Assembly (NCBI GenBank): GCA_001457715.1
Contig: CVRF01000003.1
Location: 124,001-188,000, forward strand
Direction: 5' to 3'
DNA: 64,000 bases
Origin: Candidatus Providencia siddallii
Lineage (GTDB): Bacteria; Pseudomonadota; Gammaproteobacteria; Enterobacterales; Enterobacteriaceae
The position numbers were made by a program, and so were the translations under genes. Under the pieces are notes generated by a model that was not told the origin of the DNA, did no database searches, and worked only from the letters and a program-made list of their open reading frames with translations. Of the stretch, positions 44,154-53,508 are shown one piece after another. How positions within the stretch are numbered: position 1 is the first letter of the stretch; the number at the start of each line of letters is the position of its first letter.

Positions 44154-44942
44154 TCACGGTAAAAATACATGTCCTATTGTATTTTGAGGAATATTAAATA
44201 TTTTTGGATATTCAACATTAAATAAATATAAACCATCAGGTTTAGCAGTAATAGCTGCTTTATTTCTATCTTTAGATTCAAGTAATTCACTAATCCAATC
44301 AATATTTTTTTTATAACAACCAATCTCCAATAAACACCCGATAATATTTCTTACCATACGATAAACAAATGCATTAGCTTTTATATCAACTATGATATAA
44401 TCACCTTGCCTATCTACACTAATATTAAAAACATTACGCCAAGGTGTTTTAGATTGACATTGAGTAGATCTAAATGAAGTGAAATCTTTTTCACCTACTA
44501 AATCTTGAGCAGCTCTATGCATTATTTTTTCATTTAATGGATAATAAAAATTAGTCACCTTATTAAATGAAATTGCAGATCTATAATATTTATTTAAAAT
44601 AATATAACTATATCTTCTAGATATAGCACTACAACGTGCATGAAAGTTTTTATTCACAATTTTACACCAACGAACAGCTATATCACATGGCAAATTTACA
44701 TTTGTACCCATAACCCAAGATGATTCTTTACGTTTCGATGTAGTTTCAAAATGCACAACTTGCCCTACCGCATGAACACCAGCATCAGTGCGTCCCGCAC
44801 AAAAAATAGTAATTTTTTCATTAGAAACTCTTGATATAGCTTCTTCAAGACAACCTTGTATAGTTTTAACACCTTTTTGATGTTGCCAACCAGAATATTG
44901 ACTACCATTATATTCTACACCTAAAGCTATTCGATATAACAT
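44154..44942 (-). CDS. truA: tRNA pseudouridine(38-40) synthase TruA
   Basis: TruA modifies uridines 38 to 40 in the anticodon stem of many tRNAs. The catalytic Asp is residue 53 in [37 protein letters not shown] and [17 protein letters not shown] are also conserved. 262 residues against 270 in E. coli. It ends with TGA followed by a second in-frame TGA. dedA, which in E. coli separates it from accD, is missing; 271 bp of AT-rich DNA remains. Confidence 0.96.
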   Translation of the reverse strand: MLYRIALGVEYNGSQYSGWQHQKGVKTIQGCLEEAISRVSNEKITIFCAGRTDAGVHAVGQVVHFETTSKRKESSWVMGTNVNLPCDIAVRWCKIVNKNFHARCSAISRRYSYIILNKYYRSAISFNKVTNFYYPLNEKIMHRAAQDLVGEKDFTSFRSTQCQSKTPWRNVFNISVDRQGDYIIVDIKANAFVYRMVRNIIGCLLEIGCYKKNIDWISELLESKDRNKAAITAKPDGLYLFNVEYPKIFNIPQNTIGHVFLP

Positions 44943-45016
44943 AAAATATTAATAAATTTAATTATTTTTTAATACATAAAAATTATTTTTTATATTTTAT
45001 ATATATTAGAACCACT

Positions 45017-45053
45017 TTTATAAAAATAAATAAATTTTATTTATTTTTATAAA
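45017..45053. repeat. AT-only 18-base perfect inverted repeat between pdxB and truA
   Basis: Arms 45017-45034 and 45036-45053 are exactly complementary around one base. It lies about 125 nt past the pdxB stop and 75 nt before the truA start, where usg is found in E. coli. It could end the pdxB transcript. Confidence 0.35.
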
Positions 45054-45176
45054 TAATAATAAAATATTATAAAAATTTTTTACTAAAAGTAAATTAATAA
45101 AAAGCTTTTTTAAAATAAATTTTTAATTTTAATATTAATTTTAAAAATAACTTTATTATAAATCATTAATTAACAA

Positions 45177-46316
45177 TTATTTTACCTTATTTAAAAAAGC
45201 TGTAAAACCTAATTTTTTAAGCAATATTACAGTCTCATAAATATCACAAACTACTTTTAACGATGACCATTCTCTTCTACCTTTATAATTTTTACGCAAT
45301 TTATCAAACCCAATTTTAGTTATACCGAATAAACGTAAATCCGTATCATCACGGTGTACATCATATATTAAGTGAACTAATTGTTTTAATTGACTTTGAG
45401 TTAATTTTCCATTGAATTGTATAAAACCAATATCAGATACTGGCAATAATGATGATAATGAAACATCATGAACTGACATATTAAAAAATTGACAATAAGC
45501 TTTATAAATTTGTATTATTCCTCGAACTTTACCTTCATAAGTATAACCAGCTATATGTGGAGTACCAATATCAACTAAATTCAATAAATTAATATTAATA
45601 TTAGGTTCAAATTCCCAAACATCTAATACAACAATTATTTTTTTTCCATTTCTTAATAAATTCAATAAAGCATTATTATCAATCAATTCTCCGCGACTAG
45701 TATTAATCAATATAGTTCCATCTCGTAAGTTACTTAAACGATTTTGATTCATTAAATGATATGTTTTATATTCACCCGAAATAGTCAACGGAGTATGAAA
45801 AGTTAAAACATCAGCTTGATCTAATAAATTATTTAAAGAAACAGAATTTTCTATATCTCCATTTAAAACACGAGGTGGATCACATAAAATGGTTTTTACT
45901 CCAAACGCATTCAATTTTTTTAATAAACACTTACCAATATTACCAACACCAACAATACCTACAGTTCTGTCGGATAAATTAAAATGATTATGTTCAGCTA
46001 CAAATAATAAAGAAGAGAAAACATATTCTGCAACAGCAATTGAATTACATCCAGGAGCATAAGAAAAACCAATATCCATTGTATCTAACCATAATTTATC
46101 TATATGATCAAAACCTGATGTTGTTGTACCTACAAATTTAACTTTAGTGTCCTTTAATAAAGAAGCATCTACTTTAGTAGTTGACCGTACCATTAAAGCA
46201 TCAGCATCAAAAATTTCTTGTCTTTGAAGACCTCGTCCAGTAATTGTTTTTATTTCACCAAACTTACTAAATAACTTTTGTACACAAGGAATATTTTCAT
46301 CAACTAAAATTTTCAC
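45177..46316 (-). CDS. pdxB: Erythronate-4-phosphate dehydrogenase
   Basis: PdxB oxidises 4-phosphoerythronate in the DXP-dependent pyridoxal phosphate route. The 379 residues (E. coli 378) have the NAD-binding GIVGVGNIGKCLLKKL, RSTTKVD, NTSRGELIDNNALL with the active-site Arg, the catalytic His in DIGTPHIAGYTYEGKVRG, and the family-specific dimerisation tail. The ATG at 46316 starts MKILVDENIPC as in E. coli. Indicates that vitamin B6 synthesis is at least partly retained. Confidence 0.96.
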   Translation of the reverse strand: MKILVDENIPCVQKLFSKFGEIKTITGRGLQRQEIFDADALMVRSTTKVDASLLKDTKVKFVGTTTSGFDHIDKLWLDTMDIGFSYAPGCNSIAVAEYVFSSLLFVAEHNHFNLSDRTVGIVGVGNIGKCLLKKLNAFGVKTILCDPPRVLNGDIENSVSLNNLLDQADVLTFHTPLTISGEYKTYHLMNQNRLSNLRDGTILINTSRGELIDNNALLNLLRNGKKIIVVLDVWEFEPNININLLNLVDIGTPHIAGYTYEGKVRGIIQIYKAYCQFFNMSVHDVSLSSLLPVSDIGFIQFNGKLTQSQLKQLVHLIYDVHRDDTDLRLFGITKIGFDKLRKNYKGRREWSSLKVVCDIYETVILLKKLGFTAFLNKVK

Positions 46317-46980
46317 ATATCATCCTAAATTTATTTATATTTTAAATATCTAAAATAAAATTTATAGTTATAAACTTTTAAAAAATAAACTTTAATATAT
46401 ATAACAAAAATAAATTTAAATAAAAAATATTAATTTTAATAGAAATAATCACAACAAAATTTTTTTATATATAAGATAATTTTTAATTATTTATTTTAAA
46501 ATAAATAATATATAATAAAATTATTTTTTTTTAATAATTACTATATAAAAATATATTTGCTTTATATTAAAATTTAAAATTTTCACATATATTTTAAATT
46601 AACAAAATTTAATCTTTTAAAATATTTTAATTAAAGATGTTATATTAACTTAATTGATTATTATAATAATTTTATATCTACTACACACATAATATATATA
46701 ATATATTATGTATAGTATTTTTTTTATAAAAACACATTAAATTTATATAATAAATTATTTATTATCATTATTTCTATAAAAATTTATATAAATGTTATTT
46801 AACCTAAAAAAATATTATTTACCAGTTGATTTTAGTTCATTAAAAATAAACAATATAACAATATTTTATTATTTTAAATTTTTACAACACTTATAATAAT
46901 CTATAAAAAACAAACCAAAATTACATAATATATTTTATTAATAAAATTTTATATAAACAATTAATATACAGACTTAATTA
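46317..46980. other. Gene-free spacer between pdxB and tRNA-Phe
   Basis: 0.66 kb of AT-rich DNA without coding potential. An 11-bp AT-rich dyad at 46687-46711 is followed on the plus strand by a T run, but no plus-strand gene precedes it. This is the junction between two separate E. coli map regions. Confidence 0.5.
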
Positions 46981-47053
46981 TGCCCGGACTCGGAATTGAA
47001 CCAAGGACACGGGGATTTTCAGTCCCCTGCTCTACCTACTGAGCTATCCGGGC
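46981..47053 (-). tRNA. pheV: tRNA-Phe (GAA anticodon)
   Basis: A 73-nt cloverleaf on the minus strand. The acceptor arm GCCCGGA pairs with TCCGGGC plus discriminator A, and the D arm is GCTC/GAGC. The anticodon stem GGGGA/TCCCC encloses CTGAAAA with anticodon GAA, and the T arm CTTGG/CCGAG has loop TTCAATT. It is nearly identical to E. coli tRNA-Phe. The 3' CCA is not encoded (next bases read TAA on the minus strand), so it must be added. It lies just downstream of mltC, as pheV does in E. coli. Confidence 0.97.
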
Positions 47054-47067
47054 AAAATAATTTTTGT

Positions 47068-47096
47068 ATTAAAAGCTATTTTTTTAAACAAGTCAA
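47068..47096 (-). promoter_or_regulatory. Sigma-70 promoter of tRNA-Phe
   Basis: On the minus strand TTGACT (47091-47096) and TTTAAT (47068-47073) are separated by exactly 17 bp, each five of six to consensus. The -10 ends 14 bp before the tRNA 5' end, implying a leader of about 8 nt. It fits the short spacer between mltC and the tRNA. Not tested. Confidence 0.6.
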
Positions 47097-47135
47097 TAAT
47101 AGTTTTTATGAGTTTATAATATATAAAATATTTTA

Positions 47136-48224
47136 TTATATTTTTTTAAATTTAGTAAATATATTTTTTTGTACTTTATTAACTTTGATGAGGTAATCCC
47201 GAGCTTCTGCTATAGGGTGCTTAGTTGATAAAACCTTATATACTTCACCTGGATTTAATTTATTAATGTACTCAGTTGCTTGTTTCTTATTAGAATGAAA
47301 CACACGTAAAACACTACCAGCTCCTCCATTATATGCGCTAATTACAGCATAACGATTAGAAATTTGATTACGAATATCACCTAGGTATGTATTTTGTAAC
47401 ATAGCTAAGTAAGCAACTCCTATATCAATATTTTTCTCAGGATCAAATAAATAACTACGACTTGGGATTCCTGATTTACCTTGTGAACGAAAAACATCTT
47501 TACCAGCAGAAGATGGCATTATTTGCATTAAACCTAATGCATCAGAACTACTTACAGCATAAGGATTAAAACTTGATTCTACTTGCATTATTGCTAAAAT
47601 TAATGATTGATCTACTCCATATTTAATAGCTGATTTTTTAATATAAGATATATAGTTATGAACGCGTTTATCTAAATGATTAGATATCATTTTTATTGTA
47701 ACAAACAAAATCTTTTTATTACCGGATTTTCTATATTTTATTTTATTTTTTATAATATATTGAGCAAATCTTTCAGCATGCCATTCCCAGCGAATAGCTT
47801 CACCGAAGTTATCTAGTATTTGACCAAATAAAAACGGTTCTTTATTATAATTAATAATAGGTTTGTCATAAAAAAACTCAATAGAATCACCTCCTTCTTT
47901 CATCATTAAAATAGTAACTATTGCTTTTTTTATATCTTGTAAAGGATTAATTACAGAAATACTTTCAATAGTAATAAGACCAATATCAAAATTGATACTT
48001 ATACGAGTTTTATATTCATTTATGTATTTAACATAATCTTTTTGACCAGCAAGTAACACCTCATTTGGACCCCAAATACTTTCAACATTATGAGATAACT
48101 GCTCTATTAAAATATTAAATCCTTTTGTATCTTTTATATGAGTTTCATTAAGAATATTTTTTTTATTGCTAGAACAAGAAACAATAAAAAGAGATAATAA
48201 TACTAAAAAAAATATTTTTTTCAT
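47136..48224 (-). CDS. mltC: Membrane-bound lytic murein transglycosylase C
   Basis: MltC cleaves peptidoglycan glycan strands from the inner face of the outer membrane. It is a lipoprotein with signal MKKIFFLVLLSLFIVSCSS and lipidated Cys near residue 17. The DUF3393 N-terminal domain (DTKGFNILIEQL) follows, then the SLT domain with catalytic Glu in ILAIMQVESSFNPYAVSSSDALGLMQI and YNGGAGSVLRVF. 362 residues, family length. It is followed by tRNA-Phe. Its E. coli upstream partners yggX and mutY are absent. Confidence 0.96.
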   Translation of the reverse strand: MKKIFFLVLLSLFIVSCSSNKKNILNETHIKDTKGFNILIEQLSHNVESIWGPNEVLLAGQKDYVKYINEYKTRISINFDIGLITIESISVINPLQDIKKAIVTILMMKEGGDSIEFFYDKPIINYNKEPFLFGQILDNFGEAIRWEWHAERFAQYIIKNKIKYRKSGNKKILFVTIKMISNHLDKRVHNYISYIKKSAIKYGVDQSLILAIMQVESSFNPYAVSSSDALGLMQIMPSSAGKDVFRSQGKSGIPSRSYLFDPEKNIDIGVAYLAMLQNTYLGDIRNQISNRYAVISAYNGGAGSVLRVFHSNKKQATEYINKLNPGEVYKVLSTKHPIAEARDYLIKVNKVQKNIFTKFKKI

Positions 48225-49080
48225 GAAATAAAATCTTAGTAAGATTAACTATAAATTATTTATATAAATAAAATTAGTTAATAATATTGATCAAAAAAAC
48301 AAATGTAATAAACACAATTTTTATATTGTTTTATTGATTAAAAGATAACCATAATTAGTTTATATAAATTTTTAATTATTAATTAAAAGGATATTTTTTA
48401 TAAAAAATTTTAAAAAGAAGAATAACTACAAAATTAATCAGTATGTCTACTAATTAATCAATATGAGTAAAAATTAGATTTGTTTTATTATTTATTTAAT
48501 ATTAAATAAATTCTAATAAACTGATTATTATTACATCAATTAATCATTCTAAATTTTGATATGTAAATTATTAAAATATAATATAAATTAATTAATAAAA
48601 CATACAAATAAATTTATAATTAATAATGGATAATTATATTAAATTTAAATAAAATAAAATATTTTTAAATCATATCATATAAATATTAATGTAATTTATA
48701 AATATATAATTTTTATATTTTATAAAACACTTATAATAATCAAATAGAAATTAATTTAAATTATTTTATTATTTATTTAAATATAAGATTTAGTTATTAA
48801 CTAATTATATAACTAATAATATCTTAAAATAAAACGTTAAACAATAAATATAAGATGAAAAATATATTATCATAATATAATTAATAATGTAAATTAAGTT
48901 CACCAAAATACTTTAATTTTTATTTTTAATTTAATATAAAATCATTAAAAATGAATCGTTATTAAAATATCTATTTTTCTAGATATATATTAAAATAATA
49001 ATATATTAGTATTATCAATTAATATATTTACTAAATAATTATTCAAAATAACAACTGTAACAATAAACTATATTTTTATT
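48225..49080. other. Gene-free 0.86-kb spacer where mutY and yggX are expected
   Basis: In E. coli mutY-yggX-mltC run divergently from trmB. Here mltC and trmB keep that divergent arrangement, but the DNA between them is AT-rich with stops in all frames. I see no remnant of the MutY helix-hairpin-helix or iron-sulphur motifs. Confidence 0.6.
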
Positions 49081-49794
49081 ATGATAAAAAATAATAATAC
49101 ATCTAAATACGATGAAAAATACTTAATTACACATAAAATTCGTAGTTTTGTACGACATCAAGGAAGAATAACAAAAAAACAAAAATACGCATTAACAAAC
49201 CAATGGGAGGGAGTAGGTATTGATTTTATCAAAAAGCCATGCGTTTTTAAAAAAATATTTAATAACTTAAATATGGTAATAATGGAAATTGGTTTTGGAA
49301 TGGGAACATCATTAATATCTACCGCAATTAAAAATCCTGAAAAAAATTTTTTAGGAATTGAAGTTTATACACCTGGTATTGGATCTTGCTTATCATCTAT
49401 AAAAGCAAATAATATAAAAAATTTAAAAATTATTCATCATGATGCAATTGAAGTATTAGATTTTATGATACCTGATAATAGTTTGTCAACAATTCAATTA
49501 TTTTTTCCTGATCCATGGTATAAAAAAAAACATAATAAACGTAGAATTGTTAAAATAACTTTTGCAGAAAAAATTTACAGTAAACTGATTCCAAAAGGCA
49601 TATTTCATATGGCTACTGATTGTGATCAATATGCTAAATACGCTCTTAATATATTTTCTATTATTAAAGGTTTTAATAATATATCAAATATAAATAATCA
49701 TATGAGTAATAAAGAAATAAGACCTGAAACAAAATTTGAAAAAAGAGGAAAAAAATTATGTCATAATATACATGATTTAATATTCAAAAAATAA
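49081..49794 (+). CDS. trmB: tRNA (guanine-N7-)-methyltransferase
   Basis: TrmB methylates G46 of tRNAs using S-adenosylmethionine. The SAM site is MEIGFGMGTSLISTA. FLGIEVYTPGIGSCL, IQLFFPDPWYKKKHNKRRIV (catalytic Asp) and the C-terminal TKFEKRGKKL are near-identical to E. coli. 237 residues against 239. The start is ATG 49081. It is a single gene in an otherwise emptied region. Confidence 0.96.
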   Translation: MIKNNNTSKYDEKYLITHKIRSFVRHQGRITKKQKYALTNQWEGVGIDFIKKPCVFKKIFNNLNMVIMEIGFGMGTSLISTAIKNPEKNFLGIEVYTPGIGSCLSSIKANNIKNLKIIHHDAIEVLDFMIPDNSLSTIQLFFPDPWYKKKHNKRRIVKITFAEKIYSKLIPKGIFHMATDCDQYAKYALNIFSIIKGFNNISNINNHMSNKEIRPETKFEKRGKKLCHNIHDLIFKK

Positions 49795-50820
49795 ATAAAT
49801 ATTTTTTATAAAAAAATAAATAAAACTAATTTATTATATAAAATATGTAATTATAATATTTATTATACTAAAATATTTTAACTGTATATCATTGATTAGA
49901 AAAATATAATGAATACAATGAAAATAATTCTTAGTTTTAAATAAATATTTAATATAACTTTATCAAAACGATATCTTATAACTAATTTACTAAATTACGT
50001 AAATCAAGTATTGATAACTAAATATTAATTAATTAATAAAAACTATTTATAAAATATTCAACTAATTTACTTTTTAATACAATTATATTTATTATATATT
50101 AAGTGAATATAAATTCTACAATTAATAAATATAATTTTACTATGAGCTAACCATTCAATTCATAAATAGTTTCTAGAACACTAATAATTTAAATTATATT
50201 CACAACGATACCAAGATATATAAAATATTGCTAATAATATAATAAAATTATTTTTTTACATTTAACATAAATGTCTAATAGAAAATCTTCTATCAGATAA
50301 TTTTGTATCAAATACAATAATTAATTCAATAATTAGCGAAACTTTTAACAACTATAAAAACAAGATCAATATATATATTATTATATAATAATCAGAAAAA
50401 TTAAAATTTAATATTTGCTGGATTTATAATAACAATTATTCTAGATTTTAAATCTAAAATAATATAGTTGAAACAATATTAATTAATATCTATATAAACT
50501 CAAAATTTTATAAATTTATGATCTATCAACCAGATAAAAATTATATTTTATAAACTATTGATTCTTAATTTGATATCTTTTCAAGATCATTTAATAAATA
50601 TTAGATATATTTTTTTTAAAAACATTTTCAATTTTAACAACATATAAGTTAAAATCATATTATTAATAATTTAATATACACTAAAGTTTATATAAATAAA
50701 TCATGTATCTATAATTTAATTATTTTATTTTAACATGAAGTATTAAAGACAATTTAATTTAATTATATCATATAAAACATATATATACTTTATTAAAATA
50801 TAAATTTAAATTATTTTAAT
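49795..50820. other. Gene-free 1.0-kb spacer between convergent trmB and proC
   Basis: Corresponds to the yggT-rdgB-hemW-ansB-yggL interval of E. coli. No open frame, tRNA or clear remnant is visible. A short TAGATTT/AAATCTA dyad near 50442 is too weak to call a terminator. Confidence 0.55.
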
Positions 50821-51645
50821 TTAAAATAATTCTTCCATTTTTTTTGCAGCACTAATTACACTTTGCATAGATTTTATTATAGATTCTTTAAATAATCGAT
50901 TATTAAGCTCATCTAAAGCTATTTTTGTTACACCACCATTAGTAGCTATTCTTTTATATAAAGCTGAAAAACTCATATCTTTTTGAAATTTACTTAATTC
51001 TATTGAACCTTGAACCATAGCAAGAGTTATCTCACGAGATATTTTTGCGTTATATCCTAATTGTTGTGCTTTTTGTTGTATTGCTTCCATAAATAAAAAA
51101 ACATAAGCTGGAGAACTTCCACTTATTGCAACTATATTATTAATCTCTTCTTCATATTCACACCAAATAGTTAATCCTATATTTTTCATTAATTCATTAA
51201 CAAATGATTTATCTTCTTCAGAAACATTAGGTTGTGAAAACAATCCAACAATTCCTTTACCAACTAATGATAAAATATTTGGCATAATTCTTATCAAACT
51301 AATATTGTAATTAAAATAGTCGTTATAACGCTTAGCCGAGATCCCTACTGCAGTTGTTAATATAAGTTTTTTATCAAAATCAATTGAATTTTGCAATAAT
51401 TCACAAACTGTTTTCATTATTTGTGGTTTAATTGCTAGAATTATAACATCTGATTCTCTTACAGCAGTATGATTATCATTAATACTAACAACTCCGTACT
51501 CTTTTTGGATTTTATCACGATGTATAGTAGTTGGTGAACAAACTGTGATCATCGAGGACGGATAAGAACCATATTTAATTATACCTGCAATTATAGCATT
51601 AGCTATATTTCCAGCCCCAATAAATGCAATTTTTCGATATTTCAT
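50821..51645 (-). CDS. proC: Pyrroline-5-carboxylate reductase
   Basis: ProC reduces pyrroline-5-carboxylate to proline with NAD(P)H. The N-terminal dinucleotide site is IAFIGAGNIANAIIAG. ILAIKPQIM, RIMPNILSLVGKGI and the C-terminal SGSSPAYVFLFMEAI and TNGGVTKIALDEL are family hallmarks. 274 residues, close to E. coli (269). It is 3 bp after yggS, an arrangement of Yersinia/Proteus-type genomes and not of E. coli. Confidence 0.96.
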   Translation of the reverse strand: MKYRKIAFIGAGNIANAIIAGIIKYGSYPSSMITVCSPTTIHRDKIQKEYGVVSINDNHTAVRESDVIILAIKPQIMKTVCELLQNSIDFDKKLILTTAVGISAKRYNDYFNYNISLIRIMPNILSLVGKGIVGLFSQPNVSEEDKSFVNELMKNIGLTIWCEYEEEINNIVAISGSSPAYVFLFMEAIQQKAQQLGYNAKISREITLAMVQGSIELSKFQKDMSFSALYKRIATNGGVTKIALDELNNRLFKESIIKSMQSVISAAKKMEELF

Positions 51646-51648
51646 TTT

Positions 51649-52347
51649 TTATCCTTTTTTATAAACACTACGATTACCAAAAATCGATGATCCTACACGA
51701 ATAATAGTTGAACCACATCGAATAGCAGCGTTAATATCACCGCTCATTCCCATTGAAAGACTATCTACAGTCGAATAATTTTCTTGCAATAATTTAAATG
51801 CATTTTCTGCTATACGAAATACATTACACTGATCTTCATAAATACGTTCTAAAGAAGGAATAACCATTAAACCACGTAATAATAAATTAGGCATAAGTGA
51901 AACTTTTTCTGCTAACAAATCTAACTCTTCTAAAAGAACCCCAGATTTTTTACTTTTATCATCAATATTAATTTGAATAAGCACGTTTAATTTATTTTTA
52001 TTACCTGATCTATAATTATTTAAAAATCTCGCAATTTTTTCTCTATCTAATGCATGAAACCAATCAAAATATTCAGCAATAAATCTACTTTTATTTGATT
52101 GTAGTGAACCAATAAAATGCCATATTAAATCTTTTTTATAAGAAAAGTACCTAATTTTTTTTAAACCTTCTTGAACATAACTTTCACCAAATTGAAGTTG
52201 ACCAACCTCAATTGCTTTTAAAATATCTGTATAAGATCTAGTTTTAGTTACTGCTAATAATTGTATATTATATGGTGATCTAAAACATTCTATAGCTGAT
52301 GAATAAATTTGTTTTCTAATATTTATAATATTTTTTTGAATATCCAT
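51649..52347 (-). CDS. yggS: PLP homeostasis protein YggS (COG0325)
   Basis: A single-domain pyridoxal-phosphate-binding TIM-barrel protein that controls free PLP and amino-acid balance; no enzymatic reaction is established. The PLP lysine is in LLAVTKTR, with FGESYVQEGLKKI, WHFIGSLQSNK, LRGLMVIPS and LSMGMSGDINAAIRCGSTIIRVGSSIFG. 232 residues, full length. Lies between yqgF and proC in one minus-strand operon. Confidence 0.94.
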   Translation of the reverse strand: MDIQKNIINIRKQIYSSAIECFRSPYNIQLLAVTKTRSYTDILKAIEVGQLQFGESYVQEGLKKIRYFSYKKDLIWHFIGSLQSNKSRFIAEYFDWFHALDREKIARFLNNYRSGNKNKLNVLIQINIDDKSKKSGVLLEELDLLAEKVSLMPNLLLRGLMVIPSLERIYEDQCNVFRIAENAFKLLQENYSTVDSLSMGMSGDINAAIRCGSTIIRVGSSIFGNRSVYKKG

Positions 52348-52400
52348 TATTATTAGACTCTCAAAAAGATCTTAAATCTATTTATAACAATATTATTATT

Positions 52401-52853
52401 TTAATAATAATATTTAATATTATTATCATTATTTTTGGTTGTTCTTTTAAACCAACTTTCAAGTATTATAGCAGCCGCTATAGAATCTATTTTTCTTTTA
52501 TTTAAACATTGATACCATTTATTTTCAAATAAAATAGATCTTGCTTCTACTGTAGAAAGACGCTCATCATGTAATTCGACTTTAATATTAAAGCGAATAT
52601 TAATTTTATTAGCAAAAATACGCGCTTTAGCAGTCACAAATTGCTCTGTTCCATCCATATTAAAAGGAAGACCAACAACAACTAACTTTGGATACCATTC
52701 TTTAAAAAGATTTTCTATTTGTAACCAAAACAATACACTATTCGTTTTTAATGATGCTAAAGGATTAGCTGTAGCAGTAATTTCTTGCCCAACAGCAACA
52801 CCTATGTTTTTAGTACCAAAATCAAAAGCTAAAAAAATATCTGATAACATCAT
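52401..52853 (-). CDS. yqgF: Putative pre-16S rRNA nuclease YqgF (RuvX)
   Basis: An RNase H-fold protein implicated in 5' maturation of 16S rRNA. Signature stretches are [31 protein letters not shown] and [16 protein letters not shown], with the late aspartate in [14 protein letters not shown]. 150 residues, slightly longer than E. coli (138). Two ATGs in tandem (52853, 52850) are possible starts; the first overlaps the yqgE stop. Confidence 0.94.
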   Translation of the reverse strand: MMLSDIFLAFDFGTKNIGVAVGQEITATANPLASLKTNSVLFWLQIENLFKEWYPKLVVVGLPFNMDGTEQFVTAKARIFANKINIRFNIKVELHDERLSTVEARSILFENKWYQCLNKRKIDSIAAAIILESWFKRTTKNNDNNIKYYY

Positions 52854-53413
52854 GCATGTCCAGCTTGCATTGAAATAGTATAAATATTAACACCTAATAA
52901 TTTAGCCGCAGCCTGCCATCGTTCATTAATTGGTGTATTAAAAATTAATTGTGTATCTGCCTCAACTGTTAACCAACAATTTTCCATTATCTCTTTTTCC
53001 AACTGACCTGATTCCCAACTTGAATAACCTAATGTAACTAAAGTATTTATAGGATGTTGATCACTTCCTAATAACTCTAAAATATCTTTTGATGTAGTAA
53101 CCATAACTTCGTCATTTAAATGTAAACTAGAAGCAAAACCAGGAACAGGAGTATGTAAAATAAAACCATGTTCTTCAGCTACCGGACCACCAGCAATCAC
53201 AGGTTTTTCTAAATTACTAATATTAATATTATATGAAATTCTAATTTCAAGTTTTTTTAGCATAGTACTAACAGAAAAATTTTCAATTGATTTATTTATA
53301 ACTAATCCCATAGCTCCTTTTTCATTATGTTTACATACATAAACGACTGATTGCTCAAAATACGGATCAGTCAATAACGGCATTGCTATAAGAAAATGGT
53401 TTTGTAGATTCAA
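52850..53413 (-). CDS. yqgE: UPF0301 (AlgH-like) protein YqgE
   Basis: A conserved cytosolic protein of unknown function that always accompanies yqgF. The family pattern is complete: [68 protein letters not shown] and the C-terminal QAGHA as in E. coli. 187 residues. The TGA stop overlaps the first yqgF ATG, indicating coupled translation. It lies 95 bp after gshB. Confidence 0.95.
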   Translation of the reverse strand: MNLQNHFLIAMPLLTDPYFEQSVVYVCKHNEKGAMGLVINKSIENFSVSTMLKKLEIRISYNINISNLEKPVIAGGPVAEEHGFILHTPVPGFASSLHLNDEVMVTTSKDILELLGSDQHPINTLVTLGYSSWESGQLEKEIMENCWLTVEADTQLIFNTPINERWQAAAKLLGVNIYTISMQAGHA

Positions 53414-53508
53414 GTTCAGACTCCAGCTATATGTTTATTTTTATATATTAAAAGATTAAATTAAATTTAAAATATACATAAAAAATAACTTTAAAATCTA
53501 TAATTAAA

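Noticed and set aside
46687-46711. 11-bp dyad followed by a T run on the plus strand downstream of tRNA-Phe
   Set aside because: No plus-strand gene precedes it, and it is too far from the minus-strand tRNA with the T run on the wrong side.
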